NCBI RefSeq assembly: GCF_021155765.1
Contig: NC_060117.1
Location: 8,336,001-8,400,000 of the forward strand
Direction of reading: 5' to 3'
From: Diprion similis
Taxonomy: Eukaryota; Arthropoda; Insecta; Hymenoptera; Diprionidae
Length of the DNA: 64,000 nucleotides
How positions within the stretch are numbered: the stretch's first letter is position 1; every line of letters starts with the position of its first letter. The position numbers and the translations under genes are program-made. This document shows positions 28,902-39,723 of the stretch, in pieces. The notes beneath the pieces are model-generated. The model did no database searches. It worked only from the letters and a program-made list of their open reading frames with translations, and was not told where the DNA came from.

Positions 28902-31900
28902 TGGCAGACAATGAGCTCAGGGTCGACAAACTCAATATCATTGCGATTAATGTAAACTCTATTATCACCATTCAATGCAGGATTAACCTATCCGAATTAG
29001 TAGCCAAGTACAAACCAGACTTTGTCCTCCTAAGCGAAACAAAGCTTAACAATCGATTCAAAATTGCTATTGAAAACTATTCAATGATCAGAAACGATAG
29101 ACCGAATTCAAAACAGGGCGGTGGAACTGCAATGCTGATAAAGAACCCATTTGAATTTGTGCAGATTACGCCGGTATGTTTGTCAGGGGCAAAAGTCTTA
29201 GAAGCTTCGGTCGTGAAATTGAAAGTTAATAACTCTTTCTATTCATTCATAATTGCTGTCTATGCACCGGGCGGTCATAAAAAAGAATTTGTTCCGGAGA
29301 TCGGTAAGCTCTTTGAAGAGTTGGATTCATCTGATCCGTCGAACCTGTATATTTTGGCTGGAGATCTCAATGCGAAACACACCTCGTGGCAAAACGCAAC
29401 CAATAATCCCAGAGGCGTATTGTTGCATAAATGGATTAATGATAATGAAATTGATCTAAGGCTGCAGCTATTTGGCTCACTATTGTCTTCGTATCCGCGA
29501 GGGAGTTCATTTATAGACATATGCTTAGCGGATAATAGATTAACGGCTCATGGAACAACAGATGATTACAGGCTTGAGTCGCGACCGTACGACAGTGACC
29601 ACAATGCGATCCTAATGGCCTATTCATTTCATACGTCACTTCCGTTTGTGTTAGAAAAAAAAACCGAAAATCGTTTATATAACTTTGCCGCGACAGACTG
29701 GGAATCTTTAGCAAAGTGTGTTGACAAATCGAAGGATTTAGAAATCCCCGACGATAGAAATCTGGCTTATATCGAAATTGATAGTTACCTAACCAAGATT
29801 GATAGCGTTATCAAGGATGCCGTAGATAGAATAGTGCCGAAAATCAAAACGAACCAGAACACCTTGAAAGCATACACTACACATGAAATAAAAAATCTAC
29901 ACAAACACAAAACTTACTTAATCTCGCAGATAAACAAACTCCACAAACAAAATACACGAGGTAATCTAGTACATTTGAATATTTTAAAAGACTTATTGAA
30001 AAAAACCCGAAATAAAATTAAGACAAAACTCGCTACCTCGGTAAACGGATATTGGGAAAAAAAAATCAGAAATATCAAGATGGATAAAGCGGACAAGATG
30101 TTTTCGCAAATAAATATACTTTTCAGACCTCGTGGCTCAGCCCCTATACCTGTTTTAACTGTACCTAGCGACAAAGTAAATCTTTTAACGGATGCTAGAA
30201 TCACTCATGATGCCGTGGCCAGGGACCAGTCAAATAACTTTATTATTGCAAAGCAAGACGATAAGCTGAATTTGATCGGGGCGCATTTTGCCGCCACAAA
30301 TATCCAGAACGTTAACTTAGGAAAACCCAATCTTATAAAAATAGTTGAAACTAAAGTTTCGGAACTAAAACGAGAGATGGAGGAAGACAAAGCCAGCAAC
30401 AGAACGGTAGTTTCCTTCTCTAAACACAACACAGCGACTTGTCCGTCAAGGGAGGAAATTCCAAACTACTTTACGTCTCTATCCGAGTTATTGACGTTAT
30501 TTAAAAACCTGAATAATAAGAAGTCTGCGGGATACGATAACATCCCCAATGTAGTCCTAAAGCACTAACCACGTAAGATTGTTAGTTATTATTGTATTTT
30601 GTTTAACAATGCTCTGAACAACATGTACTCCCCTGATTGTTGGAGAACTGCCAAAGTCATTGCCTTACTAAAAAAAGATAAAGAAAGCTCAAACCCCTCT
30701 AGTTACAGGCCAATCAGCCTGCTGCCAAACATAAGTAAAATATTCGAGGTAGTAGTGAACAAGTCCTTAGCAGTATTTTGTGACGAAAACGAGATTATTC
30801 CTGAGAGCCAGTTTGGCTTCCGTCACAGACACTCGACAATCCACGCAATATCCAAATGCACCTCGGACATCTGCTGGTCTCTGAATAACAGCGAATGCGT
30901 GGCAGCATGCCTGATTGACCTGGAAAAAGCGTTTGACACCGTCTGGCTGGACGGGTTGTTCTATAAGCCAATGAAGAAGAATTTTCCCAAACATCTGATA
31001 AAGATGCTGTGGGTGATGTTGCATGATAAATATTTCCACGTCTGCGACGGATCAAACACATCCTCCATAAAGTTCGCCATTGCCGATGGTCTGCAACAGG
31101 GGACTGTCAACTCGCCTATTTTATTCAACATATTCAATAGCGATATTTTGACACTGTTTGACCTGAATAAGGTTGCCTCGAAAAAAGCAATCGCCTTCGC
31201 GGACGATCTGGTTGTCTACATCTCAGGCAACAAACCCTCCGAACTGAAAGTACAGCTGCAAGAACTTTTCATAAAACTGATAGATTATTACAATACTTGG
31301 AAGTTAAAAATTAATACGTCAAAATGTGAGACAATTTTATTCAGGCCAAATCTTAAGTTTGCCAATCGTGATACCAAAAAGAATTGGAGAAATTTCTCAA
31401 TCTCCGACGGCAGAAACGGAGGTCACGCGGTTCCGCATAAAGATATAGTCAAGTATTTGGGAGTTAATATAGACTTTCAATTGAAATTCAATTTACACGT
31501 CAACGCCCAGTTGGCAAGGGCACAGAAGGCGTTCAACAGTGCGAACCGTCTGTTTTATTGTAAATATTTAGACAAGAGGATAAAAATTCTATGTTACCTG
31601 CTTCTGATCAGACCTATAATAACGTATGGGTGTCCAATATGGTTCAACCTGAGCGCGGGAACCATGGATAAAATACGTGTTTTTGAAAGAAAATGTATCC
31701 GCGCCTGTCTGGGCAAGTACAGGTCGGCGTCGTCTCTCTATGTTCGATTCATTAGTAACGCGGAAATCTATAATGAGGCGAACATAAACAGGATCGATTG
31801 CTTCATATTGAGGCTGATAAGAAACCATTTCGCAAATGCAGTAAAGATCGGAGAAAATAATCTCATTCGTGGTCCATTTTTTCCGAATCCGTTATATTTT

Positions 31901-32155
31901 GCCAAATCTTTGTTATCAGGGTTCATTCCGCCGGAGGCCTTTACTTATCTGGACGAGAACGGATACATTCAAGATGCAAACAATATTCCTATCATCTATC
32001 ATGTATTGAGAGGCACTCGACAAAAACAAGTTTTATACACTCCCGCTCCAAATGTCAACACCGCGCTCATGCGATTTAACACCGATTTACCAGACAAAGA
32101 TGTATCCGACAGACATAGACAAAACAACGACAAGTATTGGTGGCTCAACCGCTAG
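28901..32155 (+). pseudogene. LINE A2 ORF2, one premature stop
   Basis: The frame is that of A1 ORF2. TAA at 30566-30568 replaces TTA (Leu) just after PNVVLKH, truncating the protein before the core RT motifs. The rest, including DLEKAFDTVWLDG, FADD and the C-terminal RKCIRACLG, is open to 32155. The endonuclease half has many differences from A1 and A3 (for example SFYSFIIAVYAPGG), while the RT half is nearly identical to A1. Confidence 0.92.
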
Positions 32156-32670
32156 CAATAGCAGCCAACTTGCCTCTCACAAAAATGCAGATTTACAAAA
32201 TGATGTACATGTGACAGCACTAATTAGCACTCTAAGTAGCTTTAGCTTCGTTATTACACTCAATTATCATAATGTATCCGCGAAGGATATTCTATCCTGT
32301 TACTTTCCTACCCCCTCCTCTTATTTATTACCCGTATCCTCTTTTATTTATTGCAGTTTGTAAGTATTAGTGTAAGGTCTTAGAAATTGAGTAATCTGTT
32401 GATCAGTTTTTGTACCCCTTTTTCCTGATCATCATCCAGTCTAGGCATTATACATTTGCAACCTCTATGGGCTATTTCAATTATTTCCTATTGATTGTAC
32501 GAAACGTACCTTGAAAGCTACTAGAAGAGACTGCAGCAGGCGTGTAGTGCTCGCATTGAGGGCCATAACGCACTAGTTATATGATTGATTGTTAACATGT
32601 TTTGTAAGCTTTTCTTGTTTTTTCTTGATGTACCATGGTTTTTATTGTGGGTTGTAATAAACTTATTTCC

Positions 32671-32768
32671 AAAGTACCGGTTCTCGTCCGATCACCGAAG
32701 TCAAGCAGCATTGGGCGCGGTCAGTACTTGGATGGGTGACCGCTTGGGAACACCGCGTGCCGTTGGCA
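32671..32768 (+). rRNA. 5S rRNA 3' portion after LINE A2
   Basis: Nucleotides 22-119 with A59G. The following spacer belongs to the GACAGATTGGAAGAG class. Confidence 0.9.
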
Positions 32769-32848
32769 TCTTTTTCTTTCCGAAGACAGATTGGAAGAGA
32801 TTTACCAGTTTCTTTAAGTATGTCAAAAAGCAGAGATTCATCCCCCTC

Positions 32849-32967
32849 GGCAACGGCCATACCATGTTGAAAGTACCGGTTCTCGTCCGATCACCGAGGT
32901 CAAGCAACATTGGGCGCGGTCAGTACTTGGATGGGTGACCGCTTGGGAACACCTTGTGCCGTTGGCA
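32849..32967 (+). rRNA. 5S rRNA gene between A2 and B2
   Basis: Complete, with A50G, G106T and C107T. It is isolated between two LINEs and is more diverged than genes in the long arrays. Confidence 0.9.
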
Positions 32968-33043
32968 TCTTTTTTTTCCGAAGACGGATCCAACATTTGG
33001 CACCATTCTTAGGAATTTGAAGAAGCAGAGATTCATATCCTTC

Positions 33044-33083
33044 GGCATCGGCCATACCATGTTGAAAGCACCGGTTCTCGTCC
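33044..33083 (+). rRNA. 5S rRNA 5' half, cut by LINE B2
   Basis: Nucleotides 1-40 with A5T and T26C. Confidence 0.88.
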
Positions 33084-33107
33084 GGGTTCTCGTCCCGTTC
33101 TCGTCTA
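33084..33107 (+). repeat. Extra target-like repeats at the B2 5' junction
   Basis: After the normal 5S half, GGTTCTCGTCC and CGTTCTCGTCT follow before the B sequence begins. The target segment is therefore present three times at this junction. This is most easily explained by template jumping or repair slippage during integration. Confidence 0.7.
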
Positions 33108-33252
33108 GGGTCGCGCTCCGTCGCACGTTCCAAACGTCTCGGCGCTGTATTTTTGATCGCATTTTGATTGAAAAATTGAATTAAAAATATCGATAATAGT
33201 ACGATTCTAAACCCAGTAAATTATTTTATTGAAATAATAAAAATTTTAACAA

Positions 33253-34674
33253 GTGAGCTATTACTACAAGCTACCAAATACAATTAGTGGTACAGAAGAC
33301 ACACCTAACCTCACAGGGCTTCCACATGTGTCGCCAACAGCAGTGGATCTCAGCACGGTAATCATTCCAAGCAAAAGAAAACGCAGTAGAAATGCAACTA
33401 CAACAACCGAAGCGAAATCTAAGATTTCTGAAATGACTAATCAGCAAGTAAAAGTACCTACTATCACCGTGTCAAACAGATATAATGTGCTCGCAAATGA
33501 CAATACCATGGAAACAGATGACGAGGAAACTAATCAACAACTGTCAAACAACAACGAGAAATCACCAACTGCAAAACACACACAAGATGCAGCAGCTAAG
33601 AAAGAGAAAAAACCTCCTCCAATTTCCATACACGGTAAGGTTAACGATCACTCAAAGATAACAGAAATAATAAAAAATCCAGTGAAAGGAAAATTTTACA
33701 TCAAGTACCATCAATATAACTCCGAGATCTACACAACGTCAATTTTTGATTATACTAAGTTATTAGAGCATCTGAAAGCCACGGATGTTAAGTTTCACAC
33801 TTACTCACTAAAAAATGAGAAAAAGAAAACCTTGGTTATCAAAGGACCGCACGAGGTAACCAAACTGGAACAAATTCGAGCTGAACTCCAAGAAATTGGA
33901 TTTGACGACACTCAGCTTAGTCTTATGAAAGGCACTAAATATCCTATATTTATGATGGCAGTTCCAGCTGATACCCAACCTAAACATGTCAAACAAAAAG
34001 CACAACTACTATGCAACACCAAGGTTACGTGGGAAAACTATGAAACTAAAAGAAGAGTTTTGCAGTGTCATCGCTGCCAAGAGTGGGGTCATGCAACTGT
34101 CAACTGCTTTGCAGAACCAGCATGCCTCAAATGTGGAGAGGCACACTTAACCAAAGAGTGCCAAAAACCCAAAACGACACCATCTAAATGTGTCAATTGT
34201 GGTGGTGAACACCCGGCAAATGCCACCATCTGCGATGCGTATCACAGAAGATTACAACAAATAGCGAAAAGATCAGCCAACGCGAAACAAGCGATATCAC
34301 AGCCAAGTACAAGAGACCACAACAATAACACACCAAATCTGAATGACCAGCAACACTTCCCGCCACTCCCAGTCAAGACTCCAGATTCAAACACCAACCC
34401 CTGGTTCAACAACGGCGTACAGCAGAGTAACTCGAGCAATACATCTAATCAGGAAAGACTGAACACTAATATTAATAATAATCACCAAGTAAGTAATGAA
34501 ATGTCTGACCTCCTAGAACTAACTAATGAGATTAAAAGCATTAATCAACTTGTTTATGTAAAAAAAATGTTAGAACTAGCAAAAGAACTCTATACAAATC
34601 TAAAAAATTGCACAACACAAACGGAAAAATTTGGCGTATTCGCAGATTTTACAGCTAAATTAGAATCACCATAG
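33253..34674 (+). CDS. LINE B2 ORF1 protein
   Basis: 473 codons if counted from GTG at 33253, immediately after an in-frame TAA at 33247-33249. No in-frame ATG precedes ATG at about 33433 (MTNQQVKVPTITVSN), so either translation starts there or a non-AUG start is used. The knuckles are CHRCQEWGHATVNC near residue 271, CLKCGEAHLTKEC near 291 and CVNCGGEHPANATIC near 312, all with metal ligands intact, unlike B1. The stop lies 5 nt before the ORF2 ATG. Confidence 0.85.
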   Translation: MSYYYKLPNTISGTEDTPNLTGLPHVSPTAVDLSTVIIPSKRKRSRNATTTTEAKSKISEMTNQQVKVPTITVSNRYNVLANDNTMETDDEETNQQLSNNNEKSPTAKHTQDAAAKKEKKPPPISIHGKVNDHSKITEIIKNPVKGKFYIKYHQYNSEIYTTSIFDYTKLLEHLKATDVKFHTYSLKNEKKKTLVIKGPHEVTKLEQIRAELQEIGFDDTQLSLMKGTKYPIFMMAVPADTQPKHVKQKAQLLCNTKVTWENYETKRRVLQCHRCQEWGHATVNCFAEPACLKCGEAHLTKECQKPKTTPSKCVNCGGEHPANATICDAYHRRLQQIAKRSANAKQAISQPSTRDHNNNTPNLNDQQHFPPLPVKTPDSNTNPWFNNGVQQSNSSNTSNQERLNTNINNNHQVSNEMSDLLELTNEIKSINQLVYVKKMLELAKELYTNLKNCTTQTEKFGVFADFTAKLESP

Positions 34675-34679
34675 ATAAC

Positions 34680-37359
34680 ATGAAAATATGCAGTTGGAAC
34701 GCAAACGGTTTGAAAAATAAACTAGAAGAAGTTATTCAATTTTTAAATAGTCACAAAATTGATATATTTCTAATTAATGAAACTAGACTGAGTGAAAAAG
34801 ATAAACTTAAAGTTAAAAACTACAACTGTCTACGCAAAGACAAAAGTTATTCCGCAGGTGGAGTTGCAATATTAATTAAAAAAGATTTAGCTTATAAGGA
34901 ACTTAGTATAGATAATAATCTTACTATAGAATGTATCTCCATTAGATTAGCAAGTAATATTTGTATAACTGCGGCCTACAATAGTCCAGCTAATTACCTT
35001 ACAACTTAAGAATTAGATTCTGTTCTCGGTATAGGTGACAAAGTACTGTTGGTTGGGGATCTCAACGCCAGACATCTCAGCTGGAACAATCATATTAATA
35101 ATAGCAGAGGATTAACACTCTTTAACTACACTTATAATGACAATTGCAGTATTATCTTTCCAGACGAACCAACACACTATCCTATTAAAAATTCCACTCC
35201 TACCACCATAGATATTGCCATAAATGAAAACGTCAGTCAGGCATCAGACATGAGAGTCCTACATGAACTAAACTCAGACCACACACCGGTTGTACTAGAA
35301 CTAGGATCACAAGAAAGAAATTGTGCTCTAAAAACCGCCTACGATTACAAAAAAGCGGATTGGGTTAATTTTAGAAAACACCTTAATCAGAAAACAATCC
35401 TCACATCAAAAATTGAAACAAAAGATGAGCTGGATCTAAGAATACAGAAATTCACCAGTGACATCCGCAGCAGCATAAATAAAACTATCACCAAAACAAC
35501 CTTTAAAAACCTACAAGACAACCTACCACATGATATACTGCAAATGATCAAGCAGAGAAACCATCTCAGGAAAATTTGGCAGCGCTCCAGGCAAAATAAA
35601 GACAAAATTGTAGTAACAAGACTCACTCATCAAATAAGAACAGCTATAATCAATTGCAGAAATAAGGAATGGTCCAACAAGTTAGAAAAGCTGAATCCAC
35701 ATGATAACTCGCTGTGGAGAATGACTAGAATATTGAAAATGGAAGATAACAATATACCATCGCTGGTTAAAAATGGAGTTGAAGCTTTCACTAATTACGA
35801 CAAAGCTAACATGTTGGCAGACCAATTCGAGCAGGTTCATAATATAGATCTAATTAACAACACATCTGAACAAGCAGATATAATAAAACAAGTAAAGAAA
35901 TATCTAGAAGAAACTGATAATGAAAACTGGGATCAGTTTATAACGTCACCACGAGAACTGTCATCTATAATCAAAAAGTTACCTTCTAAAAAAGCTCTAG
36001 GACAAGACGCTATACAGAACATTGTTCTTAAAAACCTATCTCGAAAAGCACTTGTACAACTCACATACATGATAAACAACTCGATCAAGCTATCCTACTT
36101 CCCCCAGTACTGGAAAACAGGACAAATTGTTCCAATCAAAAAACCTGGCAAAGTTAGTACAGATCCAAGTAGTCATCGTCCAATCAGCCTTCTCCCGACA
36201 ATGAGTAAGGTCTACGAAAAGGTGATTCTTGAGAGAATCACACAACACAATGAAAAAAAACAACGCGCTAGTAGATCATCAGTTTGGGTTCAGAAGCAAG
36301 CATAACACGGTACAGCAAGTAACGAGAATTGTAAACGACATCTCAATTAACTTCAACAGAAACCTAGTCACGTCACTGCTTTTACTTGACATAGAAAAAG
36401 CATTTGATCGAGTGTGGATAGATGGCCTATCCTTTAAACTGATAAATTACAATTACCCACCAACACTTATCAAACTCATTTACTCGTATCTATCTGACAG
36501 ACACTTTGTCGTGTCTGTTAATGGTACCATTTCAACTAGAAGAAAAATCAAAGCTGGTGTCCCACAAGGCTCAGTTATTGGCCCCGTACTCTTCAATGTC
36601 TACCTTAATGATATTCCTACATTTCCTAAAACGAGCTCAGCCCTGTTTGCAGATGATACAGCCATCTATGCACACTCCTTCAGTGCCATCACCGCTGCCA
36701 AACAACAGCAAGTGCACATAAACATACTTGAAAAATTCTACACCAAGTGGAAAATTTCACTAAATGCGTCGAAGACCGAAGTCATAACTTTTGCAAAGAA
36801 AAGAAATAATACAAGAATATTCCAACCAATAAAAGTATACAATCACAGTATAGAACCAACCAGTACAGTCAAATACTTAGGCGTTCATCTAGATCCCAAA
36901 CTGACATACCATGCTCACATCAAGCAAACAATCAGAAAAGCATTTATAGTACAGAAGAAAGTGTACCCTTTGATGGTGAAGGGCTCACCACTATCTATAA
37001 AAAACAAAAAATTAATTTACACAATGATCTTGAGACCAATCCTGACATATGCAGCCCCGGTGTGGTGCGGTGCATCCCCAACCAACTTGCTACTTCTCCA
37101 AAGATACCAAAATAAGTGCCTAAGACTCATTCTCTCAGAGAACAGATACGCTAAAATTAAAACAATGCACGAGACTGCTGACATTATATTCATAAAAGAC
37201 TATATATACAAACTAGCAAATAACTTCTATGAACAACAATTAAATAACAATAATCTCACAAAAAACATTACAAATATAAGAAGACACAATATACCTCACA
37301 CGTTTAAACATAAACTACCTTATCAAAAACTAGAAATATTTAACAACACAAAAATATAA
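34680..37359 (+). pseudogene. LINE B2 ORF2, one stop and one frameshift
   Basis: ATG at 34680 opens MKICSWNANGLKNKLEEV. TAA at 35007-35009 replaces the CAA of B1/B3. An extra A in the run near 36250-36258 shifts the frame between motifs RPISLLPTMSK and DHQFGFRSKHNT. All catalytic motifs persist: GDLNARHLSW, SDHTPVV, DIEKAFDRVW and FADDTAIYA. A variant KKALGQDA replaces KKAPGQDA. Confidence 0.9.
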
Positions 37360-37667
37360 ATAACTGAAACAAATGCTATTTCGTAAACAGCAAACAGGCT
37401 CATATTATGTCTGGGAGAATTTTCGATCACAGGTTTTTTGCGCGTACTCTTCCTGTATCTAAGTCAATTACTATTGCTCTCGCTACAATACTGCACCCAA
37501 GTTCTGAACAAAACAGTAGACAATAAGATAACATCTTAATGCAAAACAAAATGTTAGATTAAGCTTAAATTCAAGCAGGAGTTACATAAAATAAAATAAT
37601 TGTAAGTGCAGCATTGTAAATATTGCACATTTATTGGTATCAAATAAACAAATTTTTACAAAATAAA

Positions 37668-37756
37668 GGTTCTCGTCCGATCACCGAAGTCAAGCAACAT
37701 TGGGCGCGGTCAGTACTTGGATGGGTGACCGCTTGGGAACACCGCGTGCCTTGGCA
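37668..37756 (+). rRNA. 5S rRNA 3' portion after LINE B2
   Basis: Nucleotides 30-119 lacking G113. The following spacer is of the GACAGATTGGAAG class. Confidence 0.88.
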
Positions 37757-37837
37757 TCTTTTTTTTTCCAAAGACAGATTGGAAGTCGATTTACCAGTTT
37801 CTTTAAGTATTTCAAAAAGCAGAGATTCATCTCTTTC

Positions 37838-37956
37838 GGCAACGGCCATACCATGTTGAAAGTACCGGTTCTCGTCCGATCACCGAAGTCAAGCAACATT
37901 GGGCGCGGTCAGTACTTGGATGGGTGACCGCTTAGGAACACCGCGTGCCGTCGGCA
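37838..37956 (+). rRNA. 5S rRNA gene between B2 and C2
   Basis: Complete, with G97A and T115C. Confidence 0.9.
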
Positions 37957-38032
37957 TCTTTTTTTTCCGAAGATGGATCCAACATTTGGCACCATTTTTA
38001 GGAATTTGAAGAAGCAGAGATTCATCTCCCTC

Positions 38033-38071
38033 GGCAACGGCCATACCATGTTGAACGCACCGGTTCTCGTC
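38033..38071 (+). rRNA. 5S rRNA 5' half, cut by LINE C2
   Basis: Nucleotides 1-39 with A24C and T26C. Confidence 0.88.
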
Positions 38072-39723
38072 AATTGCCTCTTACCTCTCGTCCGGTAAGG
38101 ATCTGCTTGGCGGGTGGTCAAGGCTCAACTTACCATTTCGGTGATAACCAACCTGAATATAGTGAAATATTTAACTCGAGTCATTCATTACCGTGTACAG
38201 GGCCCAAAAGCGCTGCAAGCCCTCAATTACCGCCAAAGTGGGGCAGGGGGTACTACCGCACCGCCCCCGATGCCCAGGGTTAAAAAAAAAACCTCAGAAG
38301 CCATGCTATCACCGCATAAGAGTTTGGGCACAAACAAAAGAAAAATTTCTGACATATCGGGTGCGTGTTCAGTTCAACCCGGCTTAAACAAGGAAGAAGA
38401 TGAGATTACTGACGAGTCGCTAAGCGACAACACTTTCCTCTCCGAAAAAATGACAAAACCGTCTGGACTATGCCAAATATCGCCGCAAGCAAGAAAAATC
38501 ACCCAGCCGGAAAAAAAACCAAAGAACTCGAGGTACTTGATCAAACCGAATCTCGTTGTAAGAAAAAAAACCAACTACAATGAAAACGCAAGAAACAACA
38601 ACTGTCGAACCTCACGAACAAAAAAAACCTGCGACAGAAGCCCAAAGCCCAGGTTCAGAGAATGAACGCCAAAGCCACAAAAATCTCGGACATCACCCAG
38701 AGATCACCAACCAACATACGGAAGCCACGCAGTCGGCAAGCAATAATATCACTGCCCCAGCGATTCTTGAGCTTAAATCAGGCAATGCACTACAAGAAAT
38801 AGAAGAATTCAAGAAACTCAACGCAAATCTGTCAACTCAAATCGCATGATGGAAAAGAGTAAATAGAGACACGGTACCGCAGAACTATACGCCACAAGGA
38901 GGGACAGCAAAGCCGAAAGAAAAAAATCAAAATATCAATCTATTGATCAAAACCATCGATGATGGTACGAGTTATGTGTGAGTACCAAACTTCCCTAGGC
39001 ATCTCGGCCTTGACTAAGCGTCCACATCCACAAACACCGGAGCAGCAGCTGACCAAGACGATACGGACTCAGTGGGGGCTTCGCACTCTCCAGACGATCG
39101 CCGCACCAGCGAGAAAACAAATCAACCGACACGACAACCCGACGATTAGCAGACTAGTGTCAACGACAATCCACATTCGGCTCAGAAAAGTAAAAAAATT
39201 TACAAACCCCTACCCATTATAGCTTTGAACCAGTCTGCGCTAGTATTATGTAATTTTATGACTTGTACATCGGGCTTCAAAAACTTCCATATCAAACGAA
39301 TCAGACACAATAAACATATAATCTCTGTTGAATCACTGTCAGAATACAAAAAAGTTTGCGAGATAATGAGAGAAAGAATACTAGATTTCCTCACGTTTAC
39401 ACCCTACGAGGATAAAACTAAAACCGTAGTGCTCAAAGGTATTGACGGAGGATTTTCCCCCGCAGATATATTAGAAAACCTCAAATCCAGCAATGTTGAA
39501 GATCTAGAATTCCCAAGTGTGTCTAACTTCGTAAAGTTGAACACAAAAAAAATCTAACAGAACACTGCCGATGTTTTTGGTAAAACTCTCAGCTGACAGC
39601 AATCTCTTTAAACTAGGCAACATCTCTAAGATACTTTATCAATCGGTAAAATGGGAAGCTTTGAAAAAAAGCGATAAAATATAGTGCAAACATTGCCAAC
39701 GAATACGGCATGTAGCGGCAAAT

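Larger units (their letters stand above)
26779..32670 (+). mobile_element. LINE A2, full-length but broken
   Basis: About 5.89 kb, collinear with A1 and A3. The 5' junction follows 5S nucleotide 40; the 3' end TTTCC abuts AAAGTACCGG, so the duplication is AAAG(T/C)ACCGGTTCTCGTCC with one difference between sides. Three inactivating changes are seen: one stop and one frameshift in ORF1, and one stop in ORF2. The half after about 30.6 kb is much closer to A1 than the first half is. Confidence 0.93.
33108..37667 (+). mobile_element. LINE B2, full-length but broken ORF2
   Basis: About 4.56 kb. The 5' start is blurred by the target-like repeats. The 3' tail is not pure poly(A) but TTTTTACAAAATAAA, then GGTTCTCGTCC resumes the 5S gene at nucleotide 30. 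ORF1 is open; ORF2 has one stop and one frameshift. It is the only B copy with an ATG at the ORF2 start. Confidence 0.92.
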
